From assembly GCA_019359235.1 (NCBI GenBank), contig JAHHHT010000016.1:124001-188000 (forward strand): DNA of 64,000 nucleotides, in the 5' to 3' direction. The notes beneath the pieces are model-generated. The model ran no database searches. It had not been told where the DNA came from and saw only the letters and a list, made by a program, of their open reading frames with translations. The stretch is from Oscillatoria princeps RMCB-10. GTDB lineage: Bacteria > Cyanobacteriota > Cyanobacteriia > Cyanobacteriales > Oscillatoriaceae. Below, piece after piece: positions 25,558 through 33,067 of this stretch (positions are counted from its first letter, which is position 1; each line of letters opens with the position of its first letter). The position numbers and the translations under genes are program-made.

Positions 25558-27003
25558 CTAAGGGCGAATTTCCAGCGAGTCAATCATTTTCTGAGCCGTC
25601 TTCTCGAATTGCGCAAACTTGCCCTCTTCCGCCGTCAAAGTAATCACATACGCCTTATCCTTATCCACCGCCCAAATTTGCTTCGTTTTCAACCGGCGCT
25701 CTCCCCTCTTATGCGCGTACACAACTTGACCCGCATCGCGATTCGCCAGCGACGCACGAGTCGGAGAAAGAATATCCGCAGTGAACTCCTTGCTGAGGCG
25801 CTGGATAAAACTGCTGGTGTACTTATCTAAAGTGACCGGCGGCTGTAAAGACTCAACCGTTATCAGAAACGTTTCTGCCGGCGCACCGGCAGAATTGCCT
25901 TTCGAGAAGAATCTCACCTCACCGGCAATCGGATCTGGCTGCACCCCCCACTTTTCCGGATATTGAATCTTCACCCCCAAATTTGAATTCTCGTAAGGCA
26001 AAGAGCCTGATTTTGGTGCTAGAATGTAATAGCCTAGCGCCGAGACAGACAAAACGGCTGCGATGCCGGCACCGGTGAAAACTTTCCAAGGTGTCGGGCG
26101 TGGGTGTGCGTCTGGCGGCGTGGGAGGAACTGTCGGGGGAGGAGGTGCGGATGGCGATGTGATAGAATTGTTTAAGCTGTCGAGAGCTTGCAAAGCCTCA
26201 GCAGCAGTCTGGCATCTCTCTCGGAAATCGTAGCGCACCATCCTGTCTAAAAGAGCTGCCAGTTCATCGCTCACCGGCAGCCGATTGCGCCAGATAACTT
26301 CTGCGGTAGCGGGATCTTTTGACAGTTGGCTGGCAGGGATGCCGGTGAGCGCTTGGATGCCAATGATCCCCAGCGCATAAATATCGCTGCAGAATTTGGG
26401 CTGTCCCTCCGCTTGTTCGCTGGGCATATATTTCGGTGTGCCGACTGCAACAGTCAGTGTTACCGTTTTCGAGTCAAATGCGCCGGAAGTCTCAACCACT
26501 TGGGTGCTGATTTGTTTGACTGCCCCAAAGTCAATCAGGACTATTTTACCATCTAAATCCCGCCTGATTAAATTCGAGGGTTTTAAATCGCGGTGGATGA
26601 CACCGTGCTGCTGCACAAATGCCAAGACTTCCAGAATATCCCGCAGCAGGGCAATCACCTCAACTTCACTCATCGCCTTGCCTGGAGTCAGTTCTTGACT
26701 GAGTTCGTGACCTTCAATAAATTCCTCTACTAAAAAGAATTCCTGATTTTCCTCAAAGTGAGCCAGCAGTCGCGGTATCTGAGGGTGACTTCCTAACTCG
26801 TACAGGGTTTTGGCTTCGGTGTCGAACAACCTTCTCGCTGTCTGCAAGGCAAAGGGATCGGTAGCTTGAGGCTTGAGTTGCTTGACGGCGCACCGGGGAT
26901 TGTAGGGCATCTGCCGGTCTTCTGCCAGAAAGGTTCTGCCAAATCCCCCTTTTCCCAATTCCCTAATGATGTGGTAGCGCCCACCGAGTGTTTGTCCTAG
27001 CAT
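25558..27003 (-). CDS. membrane Ser/Thr protein kinase with PsbP-like ectodomain (locus 2)
   Basis: The protein is 481 residues from the ATG at 27003. The kinase domain shows GKGGFGRTFLAED, CAVKQL, HRDLKPSNL, DFGAVKQ and the regular GTPKYMPSEQ segment. A Pro-rich linker, one membrane helix (VFTGAGIAAVLSVSALGYYIL) and an outer domain starting at LPYENSNLGVKIQYPEKW follow. It shares architecture and many residues with the kinase at 4948-6486. It converges on the double-protease gene with 167 bp of repeats between. A sensory ectodomain facing the same compartment as COP23 and the proteases is inferred. Confidence 0.9.
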   Translation of the reverse strand: MLGQTLGGRYHIIRELGKGGFGRTFLAEDRQMPYNPRCAVKQLKPQATDPFALQTARRLFDTEAKTLYELGSHPQIPRLLAHFEENQEFFLVEEFIEGHELSQELTPGKAMSEVEVIALLRDILEVLAFVQQHGVIHRDLKPSNLIRRDLDGKIVLIDFGAVKQISTQVVETSGAFDSKTVTLTVAVGTPKYMPSEQAEGQPKFCSDIYALGIIGIQALTGIPASQLSKDPATAEVIWRNRLPVSDELAALLDRMVRYDFRERCQTAAEALQALDSLNNSITSPSAPPPPTVPPTPPDAHPRPTPWKVFTGAGIAAVLSVSALGYYILAPKSGSLPYENSNLGVKIQYPEKWGVQPDPIAGEVRFFSKGNSAGAPAETFLITVESLQPPVTLDKYTSSFIQRLSKEFTADILSPTRASLANRDAGQVVYAHKRGERRLKTKQIWAVDKDKAYVITLTAEEGKFAQFEKTAQKMIDSLEIRP

Positions 27004-27097
27004 TAGATTCCCGCCACTCACCGAATTCTCTATGCTGATTTTGCCACAGATGCCGGCTTGTGGGTGTATTCCCTAAGAGTGGGGTGCCTTTCTTATA

Positions 27098-27398
27098 GTA
27101 GGGTGCGTTCCCTCTTAGGGAACGCACCCTACTTCTGCGGTGCCTGGAGGCGGGGGATCTGGTGGGGCTAAAGCCCTACTACGAACTTTTGGGCTAAAGC
27201 CCAACTACGAACTTTTGGGCTAAAGCCCAACTACAAACTTTTGGGCTAAAGCCCAACTACGAACTTTTGGGCTAAAGCCCAACTACGAACCTTTGGGCTA
27301 AAGCCCAACTACGAACCTTTGGGCTAAAGCCCAACTACAAACCTTTTCAAGGCAGTGTAACTCGTAGGGTGCGTTCCCTCAGAGGGAACGCACCCTAC
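27098..27398. repeat. two GTAGGGTGCGTT palindromes bracketing a tandem array
   Basis: Palindromes at 27098-27132 and 27364-27398 (GTAGGGTGCGTTCCCTC arms) lie on either side of the 26-bp array at 27165-27343. Immediately after, 27415-27455 holds a CCTCTCCGC/GCGGAGAGG hairpin downstream of dprA. Confidence 0.7.
27165..27343. repeat. 26-bp tandem repeat array, seven units
   Basis: The unit is TTTGGGCTAAAGCCCAACTA with a CGAAC spacer, repeated seven times with few changes. Each core GGGCTAAAGCCC is a palindrome. No coding capacity. A single related core occurs at about 21951. Confidence 0.85.
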
Positions 27399-27464
27399 CC
27401 CCGGCTTATTTTCTTGTCCCCCCTCTCCGCACGCGGAGAGGGGGTTAGGGGGTGAGGTTTCCCC

Positions 27465-28640
27465 TCAGCACCGCTGATAGCGCATCCCCGGCAGCTGCGA
27501 CACTAGCCCCAGCAATTCCAGCTGCAGCAGCGCACTGGAAACAGAAGCCGCCGGCAATCCCGACTCAACCACAATCAAATCAAACGGAAGCGCCTCGGCA
27601 GGCACCACCCGCAGCACCCGCGCTAAGTCAGGTGGCAGCTGCGGCGCAGGCACCCTCTCCTCCAACCCCCCCTTTCGCGCCGGGGGCGGGGGGGCATCCG
27701 CTGTTGGAGGCATCCCCTCAAACAGCGACAGCTGCTGCGGTGCGTCAACCGGCGGCATCGCCCCCAGCATTTCCAGCAGCCCCTCCTCGCTGACAATCAT
27801 CTCAGCGCCATTTTTCAGCAACCGCAAACACCCCTGCGAGTTGTAATCATCCACCCGCCCCGGCAAAGCGTACACATCCCGGCAGAAATCGTTCGCCAAA
27901 TCCGCCGTAATCAGAGCCCCCGACTTCGCCGGCGCTTCCACCACCAGCACCGCGCGGCACAAACCGGCAATAATCCGGTTGCGCTGGGGAAAGTGATTGC
28001 CATTCGGCGGAGTGCCCGCCGGGTGCTCGCTCAGCACCAGCCCCCCTTGCAGAATCCGTTCGTACAGTTTGCGATTCTCCAAGGGGTACACCACATCCGT
28101 GCCGGTGCCCAACACCGCCAGAGTGCGCCCACCGGCATCCAGACAGGCGCGGTGCGCTTCCGCATCAATTCCCGCCGCCATCCCCGAAACAATGCTAAAC
28201 CCCCGACTTGCCAGAACCGCACTCAGCCGGCGAGCCCACCTGCGCCCGTAATCCGAGGGCGTGCGAGTGCCCACAATCGCCACCATCGGCGTTATGCCGT
28301 GATTTTCCAGAACCTCAACCTCCCCCCGGTAGTACAGCACCGGCGGCGGATTGGCAATTTCTAACAGCAAACGGGGGTAGCCGCCGTCAGCCGGTGTCCA
28401 AAAATGCGGGTTTTTTTGCAAGTGTTCTTCCAGCAATTTTTCAGGCTGAATTTGAGATCGCCCCCGCACCGCTTTTTCAACTGTCTGACGCCCAAATCCT
28501 TCCACTTCCCCCAGAACACTTGCTGGGGCAGCCCAAGCTTGTGCTAGACTGCCGAAGTGCCGGTGCAGCCGAAACAGCAAAACCGGCCCAATTCCGGAAA
28601 TTTGCGACCAAGCCAGCCAATATGCTCGTTCTCGCACCAA
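27465..28640 (-). CDS. dprA: DNA processing protein DprA/Smf
   Basis: This 391-residue protein loads RecA on incoming single-stranded DNA during natural transformation. It has an N-terminal SAM-like HhH segment (WSQISGIGPVLLFRL), the Rossmann-like core (VGTRTPSDYGRRWA, SGMAAGIDAEAH, LGTGTDVVYP, NRIIAGL, SGALITADLA) and a C-terminal winged-helix domain (PFDLIVVESGLPAASVSSAL). The start is TTG (28640) or the next codon GTG; AGGAG lies about 8 nt upstream of the TTG. A comF-like gene is also in this window. Confidence 0.93.
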   Translation of the reverse strand: MVRERAYWLAWSQISGIGPVLLFRLHRHFGSLAQAWAAPASVLGEVEGFGRQTVEKAVRGRSQIQPEKLLEEHLQKNPHFWTPADGGYPRLLLEIANPPPVLYYRGEVEVLENHGITPMVAIVGTRTPSDYGRRWARRLSAVLASRGFSIVSGMAAGIDAEAHRACLDAGGRTLAVLGTGTDVVYPLENRKLYERILQGGLVLSEHPAGTPPNGNHFPQRNRIIAGLCRAVLVVEAPAKSGALITADLANDFCRDVYALPGRVDDYNSQGCLRLLKNGAEMIVSEEGLLEMLGAMPPVDAPQQLSLFEGMPPTADAPPPPARKGGLEERVPAPQLPPDLARVLRVVPAEALPFDLIVVESGLPAASVSSALLQLELLGLVSQLPGMRYQRC

Positions 28641-28681
28641 TTTCCCATCTCCTATTTAATCTGCTGCGCTCTCCACTCTCT

Positions 28682-28732
28682 TTAGAAACCAGGTTTCTTC
28701 AAGAAACCCGGTTTCTGTTTACCCGGTTTCTT
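28682..28732. repeat. AAACCCGGTTT palindrome cluster
   Basis: AGAAACCAGGTTTCTTC, AGAAACCCGGTTTCT and a half copy ACCCGGTTTCTT follow one another. Confidence 0.7.
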
Positions 28733-28763
28733 GTGACTTCACTTTTCCTTTATAAATGGCCAT

Positions 28764-28880
28764 TCAGATTCGCTCACGCTCATTGTGTAAGCGCTCCAGC
28801 AGAACCTCCTTTTCCGAGGTGGCCCAGCAAATTAACCGCGCCAAATCGCTGCGCTCAAAAGGTTTAAATTCAATTTCCAT
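28764..28880 (-). pseudogene. remnant of a GNAT acetyltransferase N-terminus
   Basis: A 38-codon frame starts MEIEFKPFERSDLARLICWA, which resembles the first helix-strand of small GNAT acetyltransferases (MxIExxPFERSD). It then departs into LLERLHNERERI and stops. The remaining 100 or more residues of the fold are absent. It most likely is a truncated relic; a short true peptide cannot be excluded. Confidence 0.45.
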
Positions 28881-28919
28881 CATCTTAATATGTTACGCTT
28901 TTAATGTATTTATTGGGAA

Positions 28920-28975
28920 AAGGGAGGCAGAGCCTCCAGAGTTCGTTCCGGGGCTGAGCCCCGGAACGAGGGAGC
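28920..28975. repeat. paired palindromes GGAGGCAGAGCCTCC and CGTTCCGGGG...
   Basis: GGGAGGCAGAGCCTCC is followed by TTCGTTCCGGGGCTGAGC with its inverted partner CCCCGGAACGA. Both words belong to families also seen near 21900-22140. Confidence 0.65.
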
Positions 28976-29000
28976 TAGGAAGTAGGGACGTTTTTCCAAT

Positions 29001-29600
29001 TTAATCCCGCCAGTCGCCAAACCGCGCATAGACATAACCGATTGTCTCGAACATGACTGTCTTGACACCGGCGCTCGACTGCCACCAAGTGCGAGCATCA
29101 TAATCCAGCGGGTCTGCCGCAATTATACCGACTTTGATGTCGGGAGCCAGCGCTTCTTTAAAGATAAACCAACTCCGGCGGGCGTGAGCCCCCAGAGTGT
29201 AAAGATTGATGGCGCTGACTTGTAAATCGGACGTGGGGAGCCACTCCTTGAGAGCGACAGCAGCGGCGGCGGTGCGGTCTTTGAGCGCATTATGTGCGGG
29301 AACGGCTGCCAGATGCTCTCGGTCAAAGCCAAGTGCGAGTAAAGTTGCCGCCCCCAGCTCCGCAAAGGTTTTGTATTCCGCCAGATAAAACCCTATCGGC
29401 AAAGCAACGCCGGTGGTAATCAGATAGCGGTAAGAACCGCTTTTGAATTCAGCGATAGCTCCTTTGAGGGCATAGTCTGGCAGCCAGCCCTCGACAACCA
29501 AGACATCAGCGGGGATGGGGGAACTGACAGCTAGAAAGGAATGGATATGAGTGAGAGGGATCACAATTGAAGTTATGATAGCAATAGCGTCACTCCCCAT
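29001..29600 (-). CDS. YdcF/SanA-like (DUF218) protein
   Basis: This 199-residue protein starts with a hydrophobic segment (AIAIITSIVIPLTHIHSFLA) and continues with ADVLVVEGWLPDYAL, a form of the DUF218 first strand. RYLITTGV and the later VPAHNALKDRTAAAA block fit the same fold. DUF218 proteins (YdcF, SanA, ElyC) are linked to envelope functions in enterobacteria; the enzymatic role is unknown. It is probably membrane-anchored. It precedes no obvious operon partner. Confidence 0.75.
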   Translation of the reverse strand: MGSDAIAIITSIVIPLTHIHSFLAVSSPIPADVLVVEGWLPDYALKGAIAEFKSGSYRYLITTGVALPIGFYLAEYKTFAELGAATLLALGFDREHLAAVPAHNALKDRTAAAAVALKEWLPTSDLQVSAINLYTLGAHARRSWFIFKEALAPDIKVGIIAADPLDYDARTWWQSSAGVKTVMFETIGYVYARFGDWRD

Positions 29601-29662
29601 CCCGGAGCAGGCAGGGGATGGATGAGACGGATTTTCAGTTTTTCAGACCTGCGGCGCTGACT

Positions 29663-30322
29663 TCAAGCCTTTGCGGAACGCTGCTGTTTGAGATAGGTAA
29701 AAACGCTCTTGTCCCCGATATCGGGGGGGATAGGCTGAAAAGCCTTGCGCAGGGCGAACACCACAAACAGCACCGCCCAGGCGGCGAGACTGGCGCGTTC
29801 CACCGGCACCGGCAGCACCCCCGCCAAATGCCCCAGCAGCAGCGCCGGCACCAGCGGCGTTAGCAGCTTGGTTTCCAGCCGGTTGAAGCAAAAGGCTTCT
29901 TTGAAATAAATCCCCGCCAGCGCCGCGAAGGTAAAGCCGACGCCGAAAAGGGTGGCTGGGTGGCGGTACACTGTTAGGGCGAGAGGCGTGCTGCTTTGCG
30001 CGGCTAGGATAAAGGCAGCCACGCCGCCGATCGCCCAAAACAGCTGGAGGAGCCGGTGCAAAATGGCCATATAAATGTGAATCGTCAGCAAGCTGACGCC
30101 CAGCGCCAGACAGAAACAGGCGTACAGGGGCGTCAGGGCGCTCGCCACCGCCGGTGCGCCGCCCCCCCACAGCACCAAAGCGCTGCCGGTGGCAAAGCTG
30201 AGCGCCGCCACCATCAAGCCGGTGCGGTAGACGATCACCCCCTTTCGGTCGCTCTGAGTGATGGTAAACTCGCCAAACTGGCCTTGGAAAACGTTTGATT
30301 CAACATCCGTTAGTTGCGTCAT
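29663..30322 (-). CDS. DUF2301 multi-pass membrane protein
   Basis: This 219-residue protein starts with a soluble stretch (GQFGEFTITQSDRKGVIVYR) followed by six or seven hydrophobic helices. It matches the cyanobacterial DUF2301 family, whose function is unknown. The end, PIPPDIGDKSVFTYLKQQ, is typical of the family as I recall it. It ends about 60 bp before the YdcF-like gene on the same strand, so the two may be co-transcribed. Confidence 0.78.
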   Translation of the reverse strand: MTQLTDVESNVFQGQFGEFTITQSDRKGVIVYRTGLMVAALSFATGSALVLWGGGAPAVASALTPLYACFCLALGVSLLTIHIYMAILHRLLQLFWAIGGVAAFILAAQSSTPLALTVYRHPATLFGVGFTFAALAGIYFKEAFCFNRLETKLLTPLVPALLLGHLAGVLPVPVERASLAAWAVLFVVFALRKAFQPIPPDIGDKSVFTYLKQQRSAKA

Positions 30323-30549
30323 GGGTTACTCCGGAAAGCTCAACTGTTTTGGCACTGCTGTCAAGATACACTTTATATATATCCGCTTGCGCCACTTTTG
30401 TACGGCTTGCGAGTTCGGGCACCGGGCACCGGGCATCGGGCACTGGCAATTCTCGCCCAGATGGCACCCGCTTGCTTTCGGGGCTCACTGTGCAATAAAG
30501 ATGGCACAGGACTTGATATTAGTTATAACCCAGCTTCAGGGAGCGAGGA

Positions 30550-31194
30550 ATGTCTAAATCCGATAAGAAAAACAATAAAAGCCAGCCAAACCCGCCGGGA
30601 GAAGAACCTAAAATCATTGAAATTGATGAGGGAGTTTTTGGGAGACTCTCACAAAGACGGGAGAAGAAAAAGGGCAGATTGGCTGATTTGATGAAGGCCA
30701 TAGAAATGGTGGCTGCGGGCGAGTTGGGCGAGCGAGATGAGCTGAGCGAAGAAATGATGGATGAGGGGGAGGCAGAAAGAGACGAACAATTTGAGAATAG
30801 AATTAAGGCTATTCTAGGGCCTAAACAGCTAGAAGTCAGTGAAACAACCTTAAAAACCTATCTGGAATTTCTCAAGAAAAAGTTGAAAATGCCCTGTCCT
30901 GTAAAAGCCAGCCAAGAGTTTGAATGGGAAGAAGATTACCTGTACGGCCCGGGCAGCAAGAAAGAATATGAAAAGCTCAAGAAAACCAGGCCGTCTCACA
31001 CAGACACCTTCACTATAATGCGGTTTGAGGATAAGATAGAGTGCCAGGAAGATGGGATTATGGTTGAAGTTCAGCGCCTGACTGACAAAAAAAATTTCAC
31101 ACTGAATTTATCCGAACTGGAGGCGGTAGACGAGGAATCAGCCAGCGCCGAATTATTGAATGATTATGCGGTTTGGTTTGTCAATTACATTTAA
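30550..31194 (+). CDS. conserved hypothetical protein, calcium-binding-like
   Basis: This 214-residue soluble, highly charged protein has an acidic first half and a conserved-looking second half: MPCPVKASQEFEWEEDYLYG, KEYEKLKKTRPSHTDTF, and the end LNDYAVWFVNYI. Similar proteins in cyanobacteria and planctomycetes are often labelled calcium-binding, but I see no EF-hand here. The function is unknown. The GUN4-like gene follows 300 bp downstream on the same strand. The start ATG follows GGGAGCGAGGA. Confidence 0.6.
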   Translation: MSKSDKKNNKSQPNPPGEEPKIIEIDEGVFGRLSQRREKKKGRLADLMKAIEMVAAGELGERDELSEEMMDEGEAERDEQFENRIKAILGPKQLEVSETTLKTYLEFLKKKLKMPCPVKASQEFEWEEDYLYGPGSKKEYEKLKKTRPSHTDTFTIMRFEDKIECQEDGIMVEVQRLTDKKNFTLNLSELEAVDEESASAELLNDYAVWFVNYI

Positions 31195-31303
31195 CTGTAG
31201 CGATTAGGGGGTTCCCCACCGCCGGCATGGCCAGCTTCTGGTTGGCCATCAGGGGCGGGCTGGGAAGCAACCGGCAGCCAGCACCTGCCGGTGCTTTGGA
31301 CAC

Positions 31304-31427
31304 TCGTAACTTTCGTTGAAGATTGTAATAAAAAGCTAAAGCCTGGTAGCGTTAGCAAAGCTAAGGCACCCTACCTCTGGAAACTCGTAAGTTTCGCCGG
31401 GCTGAAAATTGTAACAAAAAGCTAAAG
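31304..31427. repeat. imperfect direct repeat, about 79-bp period
   Basis: ACTCGTAACTTTCG... with ATTGTAATAAAAAGCTAAAG at 31304-31343 recurs at 31383-31427 with ATTGTAACAAAAAGCTAAAG. It lies upstream of the GUN4-like gene. Confidence 0.6.
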
Positions 31428-31494
31428 AATAGCGCAGTGTTGGGTTGCGGCGAGTAGAATAAGAGTGGGGGTTGAATAAAGAGCAACCAAAACA

Positions 31495-32133
31495 ATGAAA
31501 AACAATAATAAGACTGTTCTGCTCTTAGCCTTGCTGGTAACGGCAGGTCTGTTCAGTATAGGTGCCGGTCTTATCTGGCTGGGATACGCCGTAACAAAGG
31601 CCAACTCCGGGACGGGAACCCCAACCGCAGGAGTGAGAGCCGGGACTCAAGCATTGAGCGGAACCGCTAGCCAAGTTGATTTCAGTAAGTTGCGGGAATA
31701 CTTGCAACAAAAAGACTGGAGGGCAGCTGACCGAGAAACCTACGAACGGCTGCTAGAGGCTGCCGGCCCAAAGGCGCAGGCAAAGGGGATGACTCCTAAA
31801 GATGAAATGGAGTCTCTCTCCTGTACCGATATAAAAACAATTGACAAACTTTGGAGTGACGCCACCAACGGCTTGCAGGGTTTTACCGCTCAGCAGGATA
31901 TTTTAAGAGCGTATGGCGACTATCGCAAAATGTATGACCTAGTTGGATGGCAAAAGCTATCAGGCGAGTGGCTAATTGAGTGGGACTACAATCCCCAAAC
32001 CAAAAGAATGGACTACAAACCGGGGAAGGAGCCCAACTTTAAAAACCCTCCCCCGGGGCACCTTCCGACTGTAGAAAGAGGCTATAACTTCGGCACTTCT
32101 CTGGATGCAGCGCTCTCGCGGTGCGGTCTTTAA
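31495..32133 (+). CDS. membrane-anchored GUN4-domain protein
   Basis: This 212-residue protein has one N-terminal membrane helix (TVLLLALLVTAGLFSIGAGL) and a GUN4 domain. It shows FSKLREYLQQKDWRAADRET at its start, KTIDKLWSDATNGLQGF in the middle, and a final LPTVERGYNFGTSLDAALSR block. GUN4 proper binds porphyrins and activates Mg-chelatase; such membrane-tethered paralogues are common in cyanobacteria and mostly uncharacterised. Its stop shares four bases (TTAA) with the stop of the convergent SAM hydroxide adenosyltransferase gene. Confidence 0.85.
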   Translation: MKNNNKTVLLLALLVTAGLFSIGAGLIWLGYAVTKANSGTGTPTAGVRAGTQALSGTASQVDFSKLREYLQQKDWRAADRETYERLLEAAGPKAQAKGMTPKDEMESLSCTDIKTIDKLWSDATNGLQGFTAQQDILRAYGDYRKMYDLVGWQKLSGEWLIEWDYNPQTKRMDYKPGKEPNFKNPPPGHLPTVERGYNFGTSLDAALSRCGL

Positions 32134-32918
32134 GTGAGCGCCACAAGCACCGGCTCGCCCCAGTGGAGCTGCAGCTGCGACTGGGCGTGACCGCCACTGA
32201 CGGCAATTTCCACCCAGTTGGAGCTGCCAATTAAGGAGATCGGGCTGCCGGTGGGGGCGTCACTGTAAGTTTGGCCGCTCTTAATGGTGAGATTGCCGGC
32301 AACCGCTTCCCAGCTGCGCCCCGCAACGCAATAGCCCGGAATATTGGTGATTAAATTGCCAAAGCGGTCGATATACTGGACGCAACCGGCCCAACCGGCA
32401 TCCGTTGCAGTGAGCGCCGGCAGGGGCAGCTGGGCCAAGCCGGCGGTATCGATGGGGCGTCCCAACTGTTCCAGAGGTGCGCCGCTTGCCAGATGAGCGC
32501 CGGCAGGCGCAAAGATATCCCGCCCGTGGAACGTAGTGCTGGGTGCCGGCGTGCGCCAATAGTGCCGGTTTGTCAGTTCCACCGCTGCTATCGCCGGATT
32601 CAGACTCAAAACCCCGCTGAACAGCCCATTATCTGGCCCAACAAAGAACCCTGCTGCCGTTTCCAGCGCAATCGCCCGCCGGTGACTCCCCACCCCCGGA
32701 TCGACAACGGCGACATGAACCGTGCCGGTGGGGAAATAGGGGGCGGCACACATCAGACAAAAGCTGCCGGCGGCGACATTCTGGGGCGGAATCTGGTGAG
32801 TGAGATCCACCACAGTCAGCGAGGGGTTGATTTGGGCGATCGCACCTTTCATCACCCCCACATAAACATCGCTCAAGCCAAAATCGGTTAACAGAGTGAG
32901 TATCCTGTTATGAGGCAT
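32130..32918 (-). CDS. SAM hydroxide adenosyltransferase (DUF62 family)
   Basis: This 262-residue enzyme splits S-adenosylmethionine into adenosine and methionine using a water-derived hydroxide. Family motifs are LLTDFGLSDVYVGVMKG, HQIPPQNVAAGSF, VVDPGVGS, FVGPDNGLFSG and a C-terminal domain with YIDRFGNLITNIP. It lacks the loop that defines fluorinases as far as can be seen. It overlaps the convergent GUN4-like gene by 4 bp. Confidence 0.92.
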   Translation of the reverse strand: MPHNRILTLLTDFGLSDVYVGVMKGAIAQINPSLTVVDLTHQIPPQNVAAGSFCLMCAAPYFPTGTVHVAVVDPGVGSHRRAIALETAAGFFVGPDNGLFSGVLSLNPAIAAVELTNRHYWRTPAPSTTFHGRDIFAPAGAHLASGAPLEQLGRPIDTAGLAQLPLPALTATDAGWAGCVQYIDRFGNLITNIPGYCVAGRSWEAVAGNLTIKSGQTYSDAPTGSPISLIGSSNWVEIAVSGGHAQSQLQLHWGEPVLVALT

Positions 32919-32972
32919 CTTGAAGATTGCGGGTAGCGGTTATCTTCTTTCATTTTCCCCCCTTGAAAGACT

Positions 32973-33004
32973 TGTAGGGTGCGTTCCTCCGGAACGCACC
33001 CTAC
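32973..33004. repeat. GTAGGGTGCGTT palindrome
   Basis: TGTAGGGTGCGTTCC and GGAACGCACCCTACA form a perfect hairpin between the SAM enzyme gene and the patatin gene. Confidence 0.8.
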
Positions 33005-33012
33005 AAACTAAC

Positions 33013-33067
33013 CCCTACTAACTAACCCCTAACCCCTAACCCCTAACCCCTAACCCCTAACCCCTAA
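33013..33067. repeat. CCCCTAA heptamer array overlapping the patatin stop
   Basis: About six consecutive CCCCTAA units (33024-33067), with degenerate units before. The stop codon and last residues of the patatin gene (VRG-stop) are written by the array. Confidence 0.85.

Noticed and set aside
29643-30170. 175-codon minus-strand frame inside the DUF2301 gene
   Set aside because: Shadow of the DUF2301 frame; rich in Gly/Arg/Ala as expected for an off-frame reading of GC-rich DNA.
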